Source of the DNA: Fundidesulfovibrio putealis DSM 16056
Lineage (GTDB): Bacteria > Desulfobacterota > Desulfovibrionia > Desulfovibrionales > Desulfovibrionaceae
Assembly (NCBI RefSeq): GCF_000429325.1
Contig: NZ_AUBQ01000013.1
Location: 1-64,000, forward strand
Direction of reading: 5' to 3'
Length of the DNA: 64,000 nt
The notes under the pieces: generated by a model
Told to the model about the DNA's origin: nothing
Seen by the model: the letters and a program-made list of their open reading frames with translations, nothing else
The model's database searches: none
Part shown: positions 63,619-64,000 of the stretch, in pieces
Layout: each line of letters starts with the position of its first letter
How positions within the stretch are numbered: position 1 is the stretch's first letter
Program-made: the position numbers and the translations under genes

Positions 63619-64000
63619 CTAGAGCCACTTCACGGGACAACGCACCACTTTTTGGGCCTTGTTGCGGTAGAGCAGGTAGCCGTTGTCGCGCCCAAACAGA
63701 TACAGGTCGCGGGTTATGGCCACGTCCGCAGTGCAATACTTCGTGATTTCATCGATGCGGCCCTGCTTCCACCATTCCAGGGCCTGCAGCCCGTCGGCGG
63801 TCTTGGCCGCATTGAGCGTGGCGCTGCCCAGGCTGTCGAGCGAAAGGCGCACCCCCAGGCGGGCCTTGATGTGGTCCAGCATGTCAAGCGTGGGCAGGGT
63901 CGAGAAATCGAACGTCGTGTAGCCGCGCAGCACCTCGTAGTCGAAGCGCAGCGAATTGAAGCCCACCACCAGATCGGCCTGCGCCAGCGCCTGGATCAGC
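63619..64000 (-). CDS. Predicted RNase H-fold 3'-5' exonuclease, C-terminal part
   Basis: 127 codons up to the window edge, which cuts the N-terminus. LVVGFNSLRFDYEVLRGY, then LDMLDHIKARLG and YCTADVAITRDLYLFG, fit the middle and last acidic motifs of DEDD-type exonuclease or RNase H-like domains (FN..FD and YC..D). Such domains occur alone or fused to helicases. The substrate is unknown. It lies about 100 bp upstream of rrf2 on the same strand. Confidence 0.65.
   Translation of the reverse strand, partial: LIQALAQADLVVGFNSLRFDYEVLRGYTTFDFSTLPTLDMLDHIKARLGVRLSLDSLGSATLNAAKTADGLQALEWWKQGRIDEITKYCTADVAITRDLYLFGRDNGYLLYRNKAQKVVRCPVKWL

Overview
The window looks like chromosomal DNA of a GC-rich sulfate-reducing bacterium of the Desulfovibrionales (Desulfovibrio, Fundidesulfovibrio or Solidesulfovibrio type). 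The evidence is the lineage-typical gene set: a nine-haem cytochrome complex (nhcABCD), a Tmc-like transmembrane redox complex with a tetrahaem cytochrome c3, a class-I hybrid-cluster protein, a Desulfovibrio-type outer-membrane porin, a siroheme decarboxylase subunit of the alternative haem pathway, and an Rrf2 regulator beside the redox operons. No 16S rRNA gene is present, so genus and species are not fixed by the sequence.

Layout. 1-4.1 kb: a lower-GC, accessory-looking stretch with the start and end repeats of an IS21-family element, a small zinc-ribbon membrane protein and an orphan PAS histidine kinase, stopping at the 3' end of a tRNA-Ala gene. 4.3-8.7 kb: a DppB/DppC-type permease pair, a giant palindrome, recN and a small exported protein. 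8.8-19.9 kb: surface-glycan genes (polytopic GT-C proteins and a GT4 glycosyltransferase), interrupted by a divergent pair of an NapH-like polyferredoxin and a CRP/FNR-family regulator sharing a perfect TTGAT-N4-ATCAA box. 19.9-26.4 kb: fliJ, a MotE-like gene, truA, a flagellin-IN-repeat protein, panC and metK. 26.7-31.6 kb: a membrane diguanylate cyclase, gpsA, ahbB with a ClpX-like ATPase, and a YciI-like protein.

31.8-38.4 kb (minus strand): a probable peptidoglycan-trimming cell-shape module (Csd4-like M99 carboxypeptidase, coiled-coil membrane protein, Csd6/Pgp2-like L,D-transpeptidase-fold protein), then pyrE-purB, an FmdB zinc ribbon and a 36-residue basic protein. 38.5-46.4 kb: a third giant GT-C protein with a Sel1-repeat protein, a porin, hcp and an unknown membrane protein. 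46.8-55.3 kb (minus strand): the livKHMGF branched-chain amino-acid transporter, glycerate 2-kinase and a PAS-GGDEF-EAL protein whose 3' end overlaps the kinase start.

55.5-63.5 kb (minus strand): the energy-metabolism core. A b-type cytochrome, HdrD-like protein and cytochrome c3 (tmcCBA order) form one terminated operon, and nhcABCD forms a second. Both would link the periplasmic cytochrome pool to the membrane or cytoplasm. An Rrf2 regulator with three clustered cysteines lies upstream and is a candidate controller. The window ends inside an exonuclease-fold gene.

Several intergenic gaps carry copies of one multi-hairpin repeat family (five copies seen). The most interesting items are the shape module, the redox locus arrangement, the ClpX-like ATPase without a ClpP-docking loop beside ahbB, the regulator and box pair, and the 112-bp nested palindrome before recN.
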